Source: Priapulus caudatus (Eukaryota > Priapulida > Priapulimorpha > Priapulimorphida > Priapulidae). Taken from it: a DNA stretch of 46,800 bases. Both the position numbers and the translations under genes were made by a program. The notes under the pieces are model-generated. The model saw only the letters and a program-made list of their open reading frames with translations. It had not been told where the DNA came from and searched no databases. Of this stretch, positions 30,541-40,685 are shown in pieces (position 1 is the first letter of the stretch; every line of letters begins with the position of its first letter). The stretch covers positions 4,517 to 51,316 of the forward strand of contig NW_014578869.1 of NCBI RefSeq assembly GCF_000485595.1. The letters run 5' to 3'.

Positions 30541-31700
30541 CTTGTTCTGCGGTGACGCATTTTCCTGATGTCCTTGACCTTCTCAGGGTCAGGCTTGATC
30601 CCCTTGTCTGTATAGACATTGCCGAAGAAGGAAATGCTTCTCTGCTTAATCGCGCATTTCTCGCTGTTGAACACGAGCCCACGTTCTGCAGCTCGATCCA
30701 TCAGACGGAGCAGGTTGGCGTCGTGTTCTTCTTCGTTTTTTCCATACACACAGACGTCGTCTGCGATTCCTGTCACTCCATCCAGGCCTTCTAATATCTG
30801 ATCCATTCTTGCTTGGAAAATGTCTTGCGATGTGCTTATGCCAAATGGGAGGCGAAGCCAGCAGTAACGACCAAAGGGTGTGCGGAAGGTCGTTAGGGAT
30901 CTGCGATTTTCATCCAGTTTCACTGACCAGTACCCTGCCTTGGATCGAGTTTGCTGAATACCTTGGCCTTGCAAACTTGGGGTTCAGCTCTTCCACTGTG
31001 GGTATCTTGTGTGGACACCGCTTCAGGCTTGCGTTCAGGCGTTGTGGGATCTATACACACGCGTAGGATCCGTCCTTTTTGGTGGTGAAGGCGAGGCTGG
31101 AACACCAATCGCGTGTGTTCTCTACCTTCCTGATGACACCTTGGTCAACCATCTTGTTGAGTTCATCTTTCAGCTTGTCTTTGAGTGGATGCTACATTTC
31201 CGTGGTGCATCTATAAAAGGCTCTGCATCTTCCTTTAGGTGCAGTTTTACGACTCCCGGAAAGTTACAATTTGTCAAACTGGGTCGGGATAGGCACGTTT
31301 TAAGTCGCCTGTATCTCTGAATTCGTCCCCTTCTTGGTGAACGTGGCTGATTATCGATTCCATCAACATGGATTGTCACCAGGTCAGGGCTTCGCATGTT
31401 GGAAGTCCAGCACTGCAGGTCTGGCACTCAACGATATAAAATCTTGTTGTGGCCCATCGTCGCTCCTTGTAGCTGCATGGGAAATCGATGTATCCTAGGC
31501 ATTTGATATCAGCCCATTGTACCCGTTAATGTAACCATACCTGAGGGCTTTACAAACTTTTTCAGGTCTACATTCTGGCTGTACATCTGCTTGACGGTTC
31601 TCAGGGGTAGGGTGTTACCGACGCTCCCGGTATCTATCTTAACACGGTAGTCGTAACCGCTACCTTGAGCCCCGGGGTGGCTTCACAGCAAGTGTAGTGA
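30541..31700 (-). pseudogene. pol: E2 protease and reverse transcriptase, frameshifted
   Basis: The protease region (about 31680-31420) has the TGSVGNTLPLRTVKQ context, read in broken frame. The RT N-terminus is split between 31427-31170 and 31108-30920. The palm is intact at 30974-30537 with SVKLDENRRSLTTFRTPFGR, the catalytic GIADDVCVYG, and FNSEKCAIKQRSISFFGNVY. The same region is read through in one frame in the related copy at 27410-26508, so several 1-bp indels here are specific to this copy. Confidence 0.85.
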
Positions 31701-31816
31701 AGACTTCATCCCTCGGTTTGGTCTTCTGTGCGGCAATGCTGTCCAGGCACTTGCTGCTGATGGTGATATGGAGGAACTCTTTTGGTATGTCTCTCCATCT
31801 GTCTTATACCCTGTCT

Positions 31817-32605
31817 CTACAGTGTCGAGCTTCTTAGCGTCTCTTCTCCATGCTTCTTTTGATGGCCAGCAGAGTGCTTCTGGAATTTCTGTGGAGCATT
31901 TGCACTGTGGCGCGACTTTCGGCAGCACTTCGCCCAGTGCCCCTTTATGCCACAGGCTCTGCATTCATCTTGGTATGCTGGACACTTCCGTGGTTCGTGA
32001 AGTTTTCCGCAATTTCGGCATTTATTAGCATACCTGACACTGTGGATTTCCTCCTTGCCTTGCGCCAACTGTCGTAGCTGGGTGCTCCCGGCTGACAGTG
32101 CTTCATACCTCCGGCCTTCTTGGAGGGTCTCTTCGAGTGTAAACTCTTTTGGCTTACCCAAAAGATCTCGTCGAAGACCTTCACATGGCGTGCTGGCTAT
32201 GACTAGCTCTAACAGCCGCTCATTAAGCTCAGCATCTGTGAAGTCACACTTCAACGCAAGGGTGCGAGCGCGTGTCACAAAGTCGTCTATTGTCTCATCG
32301 TGGCGTTGACGATACTGCATTAGATTCAGTCGGTGAATCCTAAAGTTGACATTGACTTTTAACTGGCCCTCGAAGAAATGCCACAGTTGGTCTGGGTCTC
32401 GTTTTTGTGTGTCTGATAGACCACTCGCATTCAGGCGACGCAGACCTTCATCGCCAATTCCACGACATATTTTTCGTGCCCTCGCTTCGTCTGCACTGAT
32501 TATCTCGTCATCGAGATATAGAGTCATTTTTTGCTTGTAAAGGCCTAATGACTCGGCGAGGTCGGGGCTAGACCAATCCATCGTTGGAAATTGGGACGAC
32601 ATCAT
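31817..32605 (-). CDS. gag: E2 gag (capsid and two zinc knuckles)
   Basis: A 262-codon open frame starting MMSSQFPTMDWSSPDLAESL. It has the gypsy capsid region (DQLWHFFEGQLKVNVNFRIH, ETIDDFVTRARTLALKCDF, LLELVIASTPCEGLRRDLLG). It ends in two zinc knuckles, CRNCGKLHEPRKC and CRACGIKGHWAKCC, followed by a short basic tail. It begins about 270 bp inside the 5' LTR. Protease-RT follows in another frame, which would need frameshifting or marks an indel. Gag would form the particle and bind element RNA. This is the only E2 domain still fully open. Confidence 0.9.
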   Translation of the reverse strand: MMSSQFPTMDWSSPDLAESLGLYKQKMTLYLDDEIISADEARARKICRGIGDEGLRRLNASGLSDTQKRDPDQLWHFFEGQLKVNVNFRIHRLNLMQYRQRHDETIDDFVTRARTLALKCDFTDAELNERLLELVIASTPCEGLRRDLLGKPKEFTLEETLQEGRRYEALSAGSTQLRQLAQGKEEIHSVRYANKCRNCGKLHEPRKCPAYQDECRACGIKGHWAKCCRKSRHSANAPQKFQKHSAGHQKKHGEETLRSSTL

Positions 32606-32856
32606 GCAATTGATTTCTTTTCCTTTAATTTACTATTTATCTTGATAGCACTTACGGTTCACAGAGGTGACTCCTATCCGTGAACAGGTCTCTATGGTAC
32701 GTAATATTAAGGAATATTGCTTGATCCACGCTCGGAGTGTCTCACACAGAATAGTTTGCTCTCACATTTGGTCAATCCAGCATGGTTTTCTCTACGGCTC
32801 TATCTTTTCCAGTTTCCTTACAGTTTAGCCTTTCCATGTCTTTTCTCGGCATTCCA

Positions 32857-32874
32857 ATCCGACCGCTGCCACCA
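32857..32874 (-). other. E2 primer-binding site, tRNA-Leu type
   Basis: Directly inside the LTR the minus strand reads TGGTGGCAGCGGTCGGAT. Its complement, ATCCGACCGCTGCCACCA, is nearly the 3' end of animal tRNA-Leu (AAG/TAG type), including CCA; the usual tRNA has ATCCCACCGCTGCCACCA. So minus-strand DNA synthesis is primed by a leucine tRNA. Confidence 0.85.
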
Positions 32875-33081
32875 TGAAGTGATATTGTCTAGTTGTACAT
32901 AAACACTAGAAGACGGATGATGCAGATAGAGGTAATTTAATGTAGAACAACAGATAGTAACTGCTAGGCCATCCCAGCCATCACGGAGAGACCGCTAGCT
33001 CGGATCTCTTAAACCAGTTAACTCAGCAACCTTGTATGGCACTAGGTGGCGTTAGCTTACAGTAGTATGGATATCACTACA
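32875..33081 (-). repeat. E2 LTR (5' LTR on the element strand)
   Basis: 207 bp, TG...CA bounded, five substitutions from 28062-28268. It carries the same CTCF-core-like GCACTAGGTGGCGT at 33039-33052. The promoter is expected here, but no clear TATA box is seen on the minus strand. Confidence 0.95.
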
Positions 33082-33303
33082 GTACTTTCCCACGGGCGTA
33101 GATTGAGGGCACGTGACGTGATTACGTCTTATGACTTCACATTTCCCTATATTATTATATTATTATACTCTTATTTCCCTAACCCTAACCCTAACCCTAA
33201 CCCTAATAAAACGAAATAAACCGAAATTAGCCAAAAATAATAAAAATAAACAAGAGACAAAATTAGCCAATCAGAGCCGAGCACCCGCAATCTACGCCCG
33301 TGG
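33082..33303. mobile_element. Small inverted-repeat element (MITE-like) with CCCTAA units
   Basis: CCCACGGGCGTAGATTG at 33089-33105 is repeated inverted as CAATCTACGCCCGTGG at 33288-33303. Between them are ACGTGACGTGATTACGT, four to five CCCTAA units (33178-33206) and an A-rich stretch. It has no coding capacity. The size and inverted ends fit a miniature transposon. Its left end touches the E2 insertion site. Confidence 0.6.
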
Positions 33304-34004
33304 AATGGTTATTCCCAGATTGCACAGGCATAGAACTTTGTTGCTTGGAAACGGAGTCGTTTTGCTGTCTGCAAACCTGATGCGACAAAATGATGACTTA
33401 AACTACATTGCATATGAGTCTGGTAAGTTTTCTTTTGCTTTGTGCATAATGCTTTTTTATAGAATACACCATTTTACAAACATATTCAAATTTATGCGCG
33501 TTTCTTCCATGACTACCTAAATACGTATTCTAAGTACAGTATTTTTAACTGTATTCTATAAACTAAAGGCTAAAGCACCCACATCTCTACAAAATTCAAA
33601 CTTTCTTCCAACAGTATTGGCTACAGAATTATTAAAGGCTAAGGTTAACAGTTGTCTTAATGTTAAAAATCCGAGCTGCATGATTGCAGATCTGATGTTA
33701 AGTTGAGATAAGATGTTAAGCAGTCGTTAAGTACTTCAGTAGTATGAAAATTTGATGAGCTTCCCTCCATAGCCATTGCGTTGGAATATAACGTCTGTAG
33801 AGACGTTTATTCAAAAATTCATAGACATCTTGATGATAAAGGCATATATTTCGAAACTTTTTCTTGTATAGGCTGTTTGTTTTTCATCAATCTTAACATG
33901 ATTAGACACTCAATAGATCATAGTTTTATATTTGTAATCGACTATCCATGTTAACCAGTGCATATAAATGATAATCTTTACATTTTATTACATTCACTTA
34001 ACAG
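33304..34004 (+). other. Possible 5' exon and intron upstream of the hAT transposase
   Basis: An open stretch ends in CTG|GTAAGT (donor at 33422/33423) after MRQNDDLNYIAYESG. A good acceptor, CATTCACTTAACAG, ends at 34004 immediately before the transposase ATG at 34005. The roughly 580-bp AT-rich interval between could be an intron. The exon start is unknown and no domain is visible in it. Confidence 0.35.
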
Positions 34005-36984
34005 ATGCAGACACGTCAACATGAAGAGAAATCGTTCAGGGTCGGATATCCGAAGGGCCAAAAAAAAGGATGCCACTCCCTGTTGACAATGTTTAACAGA
34101 AAGACAGGTAAAGATGAAGGAACATCCACGTCGCAGTCGCACGAAGTGCAGTCCGTGGAACACAAAGCGTCAATGGCGACAACTTCCCAGCAAGATGATG
34201 AGGTACAGAGCGGAGCAACCGCGGAAATAGTCGAAACGGATCCTGAGGCTGAGTTATCCATGGATATCGGCAATTCTGATTTGGAGTTAAGCGAAGTCGA
34301 ACTTGTCGAAGACATTCAGTCTGATAACGTAGAGAGACAGCCGCAGCCTCAGCCGCATCAAAAAAACAATCTGCGTTCTCGGCCGAATCAGCCAACATGT
34401 GAATTCAAAAAAGATCAAAACGGACGCCGATTTCGAAAAGAGTGGTACAAGACTTTTCCGTGGCTCGAATGGGACAAAGAGGCCAATAACGGAAATGGTG
34501 CTGCATTATGCCACACTTGCCGACAAGCTAAACTGCGAAATGTTTCCAGCTCTGGTAACTGTGAAGAAAGCTTCAGCCAAAATGGTTTCACAAACTGGAA
34601 AAATGCTTCCCAGAAATTCCTGAAACACGAAAAGAGTGAAAGTCATCGACTGCTGAGCTACAAGATGAGCAAACTCTGGCAGGGTGAGAATGTTGCTCAA
34701 AGACTAGACACAAAAGCGCAAGAAGAAAGTAAACAAAACACACAGTATCTACTCACAATAATAACTACACTGAAGTACTTGGCGAAGCAAGGACTAGCTA
34801 TCAGAGGACATACGAATCAGAACAGTAATTTCATGACATTACTTCAACTTCGCTGTGAAGAAGTCAAAGGCTTGGACATATTGTCACCAGGAAAACTTCT
34901 TGGATATCACATCAAATACAGGAAGAAATTATCAACCTGATGTTTTCAACAGTGATGCGTCAGCTAGCTGCAGAAATGGATGGGATGCCATTTGCCATAC
35001 TGGCAGATAAAACTGCTGATGTCTCAAGGATAGAGCAGCTCTGCATCTGTGTTCGAACAGCAACGGATAACTTGGTACTTCAGGAAAACGTCTTAGGACT
35101 ATACTCTCTAGACAAATGCGATGCCGAATCGATCTTCAAGACAATAAAGGATGCCTTGGTCAGGTAAAATCTTCCCCTCACCCTTTGTCGCGCAGCATGT
35201 TTTGACGGAGCCGCTTCATTTCAAGGCAAACACAGTGGTGTTGCAGTTAGGTTGCAGGAAGAAGAACCAAGAATCACGACAACGCACTGCTACATGCATT
35301 CAATTAATCTTGCTGTGCAAGACATGGTGAAGCATGTTCCCAACCTGAGAAACCTCCTCACAACAGTGACGGATCTAATAAGTTTCTTGCGAGATTCGCC
35401 AAAAAGAGTTGCCATCGTCAAGACTGTGGCAAAAGCACTCGGCTGCCCGCAGACTCATATCAGGCCCCTCTGTCCCACGCGTTTCACTGTGAAACAGAAG
35501 GCTCTGAGCAACATCAAGGAGCAGCTGCCAGCTGTGAAGGAAGCCTTGGTCACAATAGAAGACACTGTCACAGACAGAGACGCACAATCAAGAGCAAGTG
35601 GATTCTTGGGGATTGCTACCAGCTTTGAATTTACCATTTGTCTCTTCATGAGTATCACCGTGTTCGAAGTAAGCGACAGGCTCAGCGAAGCACTTCAGTC
35701 ACCCCATGTATCAGCAGGACAAGAGATTAAGCTTACACAAGCAGCTCTTGGACAACTGCAGAACATGCGTAAGGATGAATTCTTTGATGAAGTTTGGCAA
35801 CATTCACTGGACTACGCACACAATTATGACCAAGGAGAACCTAAACAACCGAGGCAACCCAGAGCACCACGGCGCTTTCAGGACAGTGATCCACACGTTT
35901 TCAAGACCCCAAAAGACATGTACAAATTAGTTTGGTTTGATGCACTAGACAACGTGATTTCGGGGCTGCAAGATCGAGTCTCTTCAAAGGCAATATCTGT
36001 CTTGAGTGCAGTAGAAGATCTTCTACTATCCGCATGGTCAAATAGTGAGGTTCCACCCAAGTCGCTCGAATGTGTAGTCAACCACTTTGGAGACGATATA
36101 AATAAATATCGACTTGAAGCTCAGCTACGGGTTCTTGAGAATCTTAGGGATATCACCGGTAGACCTACTCCTGGCCAAAAAGTAACAGTGAAGCACATCA
36201 TTAACTATGTAAGGGCCGAATTTTAGCGTTTCAGCTAAGTCTGACTACAGAGGGCGACTCACGCATGTAATCACATGACTTGTAGTATTTCATACAGCAG
36301 GTATGCCAGGTGGCCTGGCTGACGTGTCAGGCTGGTGGTGAATGCAGGCAGCATGCCACAGTGGCAAATGTTTAGTCAGTGTATTCTGTAGCCATGTGAA
36401 GTTAGCGTAGCCATAAAACATGGTAAGTCATAGTTTTCATGCTCATAATACGATACTTAACGTCTTCATTTATGTTAAAGCAATGTTATACGAATTTGTT
36501 ACTTATCTTTACATTGTTGTTTTAGCTGAGCTTGAGTTATGTTATACGCGCACTGTATAAAAGTATAGATTCATGTATATGCTGATGTACTGAATATGGA
36601 ATCATTTGTGAATTACAGTAATCTAAAGAGTAAAGTAATAAACGGCTAAAGCACAAAACCGGCTCTGAAGAATTACTACTAGGTTACGAAAGTCTATGCG
36701 CTACAAACTCCATCTCAGAGACAGATGTGAAGAGCATGATCCCGGAGGTGGTTAAACTCTGCAGGCTCTATATTGTGCATCCGGCCACAACAGCCACGGC
36801 AGAACGCTCATTCAGTACACTCAGACGCCTCAAATCCTATCTGAGAGGAACATTCTGGCTACTAATTCTTACTATGTACAAGGAGAGGTTAGACTTGATT
36901 GACATGGTAGATCTGGTCAATGAGTTCATTTCACGTGGCGACACAAAACGAAGAAACGCTTTTGCTCCCATGAAGAAAGTCTAA
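34005..36984 (+). pseudogene. hAT-family transposase with TTF zinc finger (ZMYM/ZNF862-like), broken
   Basis: 34005-34940 (311 codons) has an acidic disordered N-terminus, then a TTF-type zinc finger (FRKEWYKTFPWLEWDKE, ALCHTCRQAK, FLKHEKSESH), then a DUF4371-like region. A frameshift leads to 34940-35167 with MPFAILADKTADVS, the first catalytic Asp. After another break, the second Asp is in FDGAASFQGKHSGV (about 35195) with the THCYMHSINLAV Cys/His motif. The central domain is open to 36226. An unrelated stretch of about 0.5 kb follows. The C-terminal dimerisation domain resumes at 36727-36984 with LYIVHPATTATAERSFSTLR, including the catalytic Glu. All key residues survive, but the frame is broken three times. 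Host-domesticated ZMYM/ZNF862-like genes share this layout, but the breaks favour a dead transposon. No terminal repeats were found with confidence. Confidence 0.85.
36227..36726. other. Insertion or intron inside the hAT transposase
   Basis: The reading frame ends VKHIINYVRAEF at 36226 and transposase homology resumes only at about 36727. The DNA between is AT-rich and noncoding, with a repeated TGGC/CAGG-rich segment near 36300-36370. A GTAAGG near 36207 and an AG before 36727 could make it an intron, but a small insertion explains it equally well. Confidence 0.4.
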
Positions 36985-37270
36985 ATGTTCTAACAAAGTC
37001 AGTGTTCAAGTGTGGAAAGTCAAAGAGCACTATACACAGCAAAATAATTAATTAGGTTGTTTTTGTTTTACAGATAGGTTTCTGTCCCATAGACTGGTCC
37101 TTAATTGTCTTCTTCATGTTTTGTTACATACTGTTTTTTTAATAAAATTTTTGTACTTTAAATTAATATACAGAAGGAGGAATAAAGAACTAGCTTCAAA
37201 GGAATCTTGGATTTCAATTACTGCTCACACTAGTTTTATCTTCTTCATTTCATATAAACATTATATAAAC

Positions 37271-37274
<4 letters not shown>
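36985..37274. other. 3' flank of the hAT gene, AT-rich, no gene
   Basis: AATAAA at 37140-37145 (TTTAATAAAATTTTTG) lies about 155 bp after the transposase stop and is a plausible polyadenylation signal. Nothing else is recognised. Confidence 0.45.

Positions 37275-37319
<45 letters not shown>
37275..37319. repeat. (GT)n microsatellite, followed by one N
   Basis: About 22 GT units end at a single unknown base (37320), so the length is uncertain. Confidence 0.95.
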
Positions 37320-37356
37320 NCCCTGAAAACATAGGATTAACATATTTTAAAAAGGT

Positions 37357-37640
37357 TTTTTCGTTCAGAATTATGGTAGATTAGCAAACCTATACATTTT
37401 TGGAAAGGTCATAGCATGAGGAATCCGAAAAACAATGTTTACATTTGCGGAGATACCGGTATGGCCGCCATTTTGGATTTTCAAAATGGCCGCCATAAAA
37501 TACATATTTGGCCGTATGTCTGCCTCTAATCACCCTAAAAAGCAAATGTAAACATTGACTATGTTTTTTCGTTCAGAATTATGGTAGATTAGCAAACCTA
37601 TACATTTTTGGAAAGGTCATAGCATGAGGAATCCGAAAAA
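37357..37640. repeat. Direct repeat pair flanking a palindromic GGCCGCCATTTTGG block
   Basis: A 75-80 bp unit containing TTCGTTCAGAATTATGGTAG and GGTCATAGCATGAGGAATCC is present at 37357-37433 and 37561-37640. Between them, ATGGCCGCCATTTTGG-ATTT-TCAAAATGGCCGCCAT (about 37461-37496) is an almost perfect palindrome. TTTACATTTGC also recurs inverted as GCAAATGTAAA, so the whole 280 bp looks like a fold-back repeat. No coding potential. Confidence 0.8.
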
Positions 37641-37709
37641 GAACCTGACTACTAGTAAATGACAAATTTTCCTTGTATATTGAAACACTCCTTCCTTATT
37701 ATCTACTCC

Positions 37710-38520
37710 TGATATACATGGGCGCAACCACTGGGGGGGGGGGGTCACGACCCCCCCGACTTTTATGTGGACCTCCCCAACTTCTGGAAGACTATTTTCG
37801 GGGGCGGTCCAAAATAGTCCGATAAGTGTTTATTATCGTGAAACATCTGTATTTCACAGGGGAAAGTTGAAATAAATAAAAACCCCAGGTGGTCAAGTGC
37901 AGTGTGATAAATGTGATTCAAATTCAGATATCTAAAAAGAACCCTTGTTAATATCATTTAGATTCGTCCTACATAGTACATTCAATCTCACGTGCATGGA
38001 ACGAGCACGACATTCACCACGCGTTCGCAAGCCAACTGTCTATATAGCTACGCTGCATTGTGTTATAGACACTAAAAAAAGGCCCATCCCCACACAAGCG
38101 GCGCGTCGCGGCGCGACACCGTTCACCCCTACCGGCTAAGTTCAAATCGATTATATCTTATGGCGCAGTCTCCACTGACACGGCACGGCGCCAGCCCGGT
38201 TTCACGGCGACGGCCAAAGTCAAATGATTTCGACTTTTGCCTGCTGACGTGACGGCGTAAAGACAATTGAACCAATCAACGCGATTGTTTTTATCACGTG
38301 GTCTGGAATCAATATTGAAGCAATTGCAAAGGATTTTGTTGACTCTTGTGTGACTCACTTTGAGGAAGGTCACATTTGGTTTCTAACACTGTTCTCTATT
38401 TTCACGTGTCAGACATTTTTTTGCATTATTATTTTCATCATTATTATTTCCCTCTTCATCTTAATCATGCTAACTGTGTCACACAGTTAGCACAGTCTGT
38501 GTGTAGCTTTACTACTAGCT
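37710..38520. other. Noncoding interval with a G-run/C-run palindrome
   Basis: CATGGGCGCAACCACTGGG followed by GGGGGGGTCACGACCCCCCC (37735-37761) is a perfect-stem hairpin at what looks like the terminus of a non-autonomous DNA element (GGGCGCAACCACTGG resembles GGGCGTAGCCAGG ends). GCTAACTGTGTCACACAGTTAGC at about 38469-38491 is a second near-perfect palindrome. No gene is seen. Confidence 0.45.
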
Positions 38521-39700
38521 TAATCTAATTAATAAAACCTTTTTGTATTTTATGTATACATGATCCTAGTAATGTCATTCATGACATCACAATTATGCAA
38601 CACTTCCATCAACACGCTGAAATACGTGATATTGAACCAATACGTGATATTCGCTCACCCGCAGATCACGTTGCTATTGGCTGCTTTGGACCCCCACAAC
38701 TTTCAACACGTGGTTGCGCCCTTGTACATATATGTACCCGAGGTACATATATGTATACACAAAGTGTACCAGACTTGTACTACAGAAGTGTTCCCTAACC
38801 CTAACCCTAACCCTAATCATACCTCATATGAAAATATAAACATAATACTAAACAACCTAAAACTACCTCGGGTACATATAGGCCTATGTAGTACCCTATA
38901 CGACAACGACCCTTCGTGCGGCAGTGGCAGCCAGAGCTAGCTAGGTTTGCTTTCTAAAACTTGCGAGCTTGCGAGCTCCTCACCGAGCACCTTTGTAGTT
39001 GTAATTTGTCTTTTGTGCTTGTAATGTATACATAGAAAGTGTCATTTGATTTTATTTACTCTTGATAATTAGGCTAGCTAAACAAAACAAATCAAATCAA
39101 CTCAAAATCAATTTTAGACCTTTATACGAGGTTCATGAATTTTAACAGTATTGATTGCAATCAATCCCTGTTAAAATTCATGTGAATTGTGATGAGGAAT
39201 CATTAGATTAGGGACAGTAGGTGATTTTTTTCCTAAATGGTATTTTGAGCTTATTACATATTAGATAGCCACAGTCACAAGAAACGTAACACACTTCACA
39301 GAATTAAAAAATTCCATCCGAGCTAGAGCAAGTATCACCCCTGCCCCAGCCACTGCATGGAGATACAAAGAAATATTAACCAGTCTTTTATTTTGCAAGT
39401 GGGTAGCAAAATTAAGACCACTGTACATGTGTCAAGCTATATAATATATCCTTATGGTTCATCGTCTGGTTCATGGTTCATGGTCAGCAACTTTCATCGT
39501 TAAGCAAATTGGCAAGCCTGTTCATCAGCGTGACCATATCCCCTATGATGTGTACATAACCTAGTAGTGTAGGTATTTTTCGTAACGATGTTATCTCCCT
39601 TGCTCATTTGATTAACGGTCGAACTCGTTCTATAACCAGGGTTGGGTTACCTGACAAAGTGACCGCTGTATATCGAGGTTTTTATAACATTTAGTACTGT
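38521..39700. other. Noncoding interval with telomere-like units and a long hairpin
   Basis: Four CCCTAA units lie at 38792-38816. GTACATATATGTA appears twice at 38725-38755. An inverted repeat CATGAATTTTAACAG / CTGTTAAAATTCATG (39134-39148 and 39168-39182) encloses ATTGATTGCAATCAAT, itself a palindrome. No protein-coding exon is recognised. Confidence 0.5.
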
Positions 39701-39714
39701 ATTTATTAGCTCAT

Positions 39715-39955
39715 CTGACATAGTCAGATGCAGCTTGTAGAATCGCATGATTGTCCGTCCGTCCGTCCGTCCGTCCGTCCGTCCGTCTGTCAACAGTTGG
39801 GCACAAATCTTAACTGCTCGACGTACGGTCACGATATTCGGCACATTGGGGGGTATCGTCAAAACGAGTTGGGATGTCGAAGCTGGTGGGGGTTAAAGGT
39901 CCAAAAGGTCAAGAGGTGTAAAATAAGGGGGCAACATTCACGCCATGTAACTTAA
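39715..39955 (+). repeat. Repeat family B, 5' part with (CCGT)n
   Basis: TCAGATGCAGCTTGTAGAATCGCA, then (CCGT)n at 39757-39786, GCTCGACGTACGGTCA, GAGTTGGGATGTCGAAGCTGG and AGGTCAAGAGGTGTAAAA. The same order recurs at 42690-42905 and, degraded, at 44870-44960. It is a dispersed repeat found here three times. No protein is encoded. Confidence 0.85.
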
Positions 39956-40178
39956 AAGGCCTCCTTTAGTGATGAAAATAGTTACATATATAGCAATTAA
40001 CTATGGTTTGTACAACTACTAAGAATTTAGCAGGTCTGAAGGTTTCGGGCTATGAGAAAAAAGGCATTTTTTGATGAACACAATGTGTAAGATTTGCGGA
40101 GATCGCAAAAGCGCACACGTACTTTGCGGGACGAGCACGGACGTAGTGTGGACGTCAGGCTAGGCACTAGCTCTGCGC

Positions 40179-40685
40179 TTGTTTACGCTGTTGCGCCAAC
40201 GTGTATCATGGAGCCTGTACAAATGTAGCTATTGTGAACACTGGTATCAGAGTCGTCTTGAGATAGAGAGTATCAGTTTCGTACGATACGGTATGAGCAG
40301 TCAAGTCAGCATTGATAAAGATGAAAATGAAGTAGACATAGACAATGAAGTTGAAGCATGTGAAGATAGTTGTATTCAGCTGCGTACATGTTTGAACGGC
40401 GTTGCAACCGATTACGCTAATTGGACCCAGGCTGTGCGCCACGATTCTTGAGACAACGGACCGGAATGGATATTCTAATCCTCGCAATATACGCGTTTCA
40501 TGGAGGCTACGTTAACCGCAGGCATAGTTAAGGGCAAGGGCCGTGCCAAGGAAAACGTCGAGTGCCTAATTGTTTCATGTTCTCGTTGCCAATGTTCAAG
40601 GAACGTGCGAACAGCAAAAAAAGGAAAGGCAAGACTGCCTGAAATGGTGAGGTTAGACTCAGTATTTCATTGTAGGTCAAGCTAG
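40179..40685 (+). other. Two unrecognised short open frames
   Basis: 40179-40451 (90 codons; internal ATG at 40293 giving MSSQVSIDKDENEVDIDNEV) and 40500-40685 (61 codons, with a Cys-x-Cys-containing CSRCQCSRNVRTAKKGKARL). They are next to each other with no stop-rich gap and moderate codon quality, so they might be exons of one gene. No family is recognised, no splice sites are clear, and chance frames are possible. Confidence 0.2.

Larger units (their letters stand above)
28062..33081 (-). mobile_element. Structurally complete Ty3/gypsy element E2
   Basis: 5.02 kb between two 207-bp LTRs that differ at only five positions (about 97.6% identical), so insertion is fairly recent. Flanks are GTAAT (28057-28061) and GTACT (33082-33086), a near-match 5-bp target duplication. 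The primer site pairs with tRNA-Leu. From right to left the gene order is gag, PR, RT, RNase H, IN. Despite similar LTRs the coding region has many single-base indels, which fits either fast decay or indel-type assembly errors. Confidence 0.93.

Noticed and set aside
32857-32874. tRNA-Leu gene fragment
   Set aside because: Only the 3' 18 nt match a leucine tRNA and they lie exactly inside an LTR, so this is a primer-binding site, not a tRNA gene.
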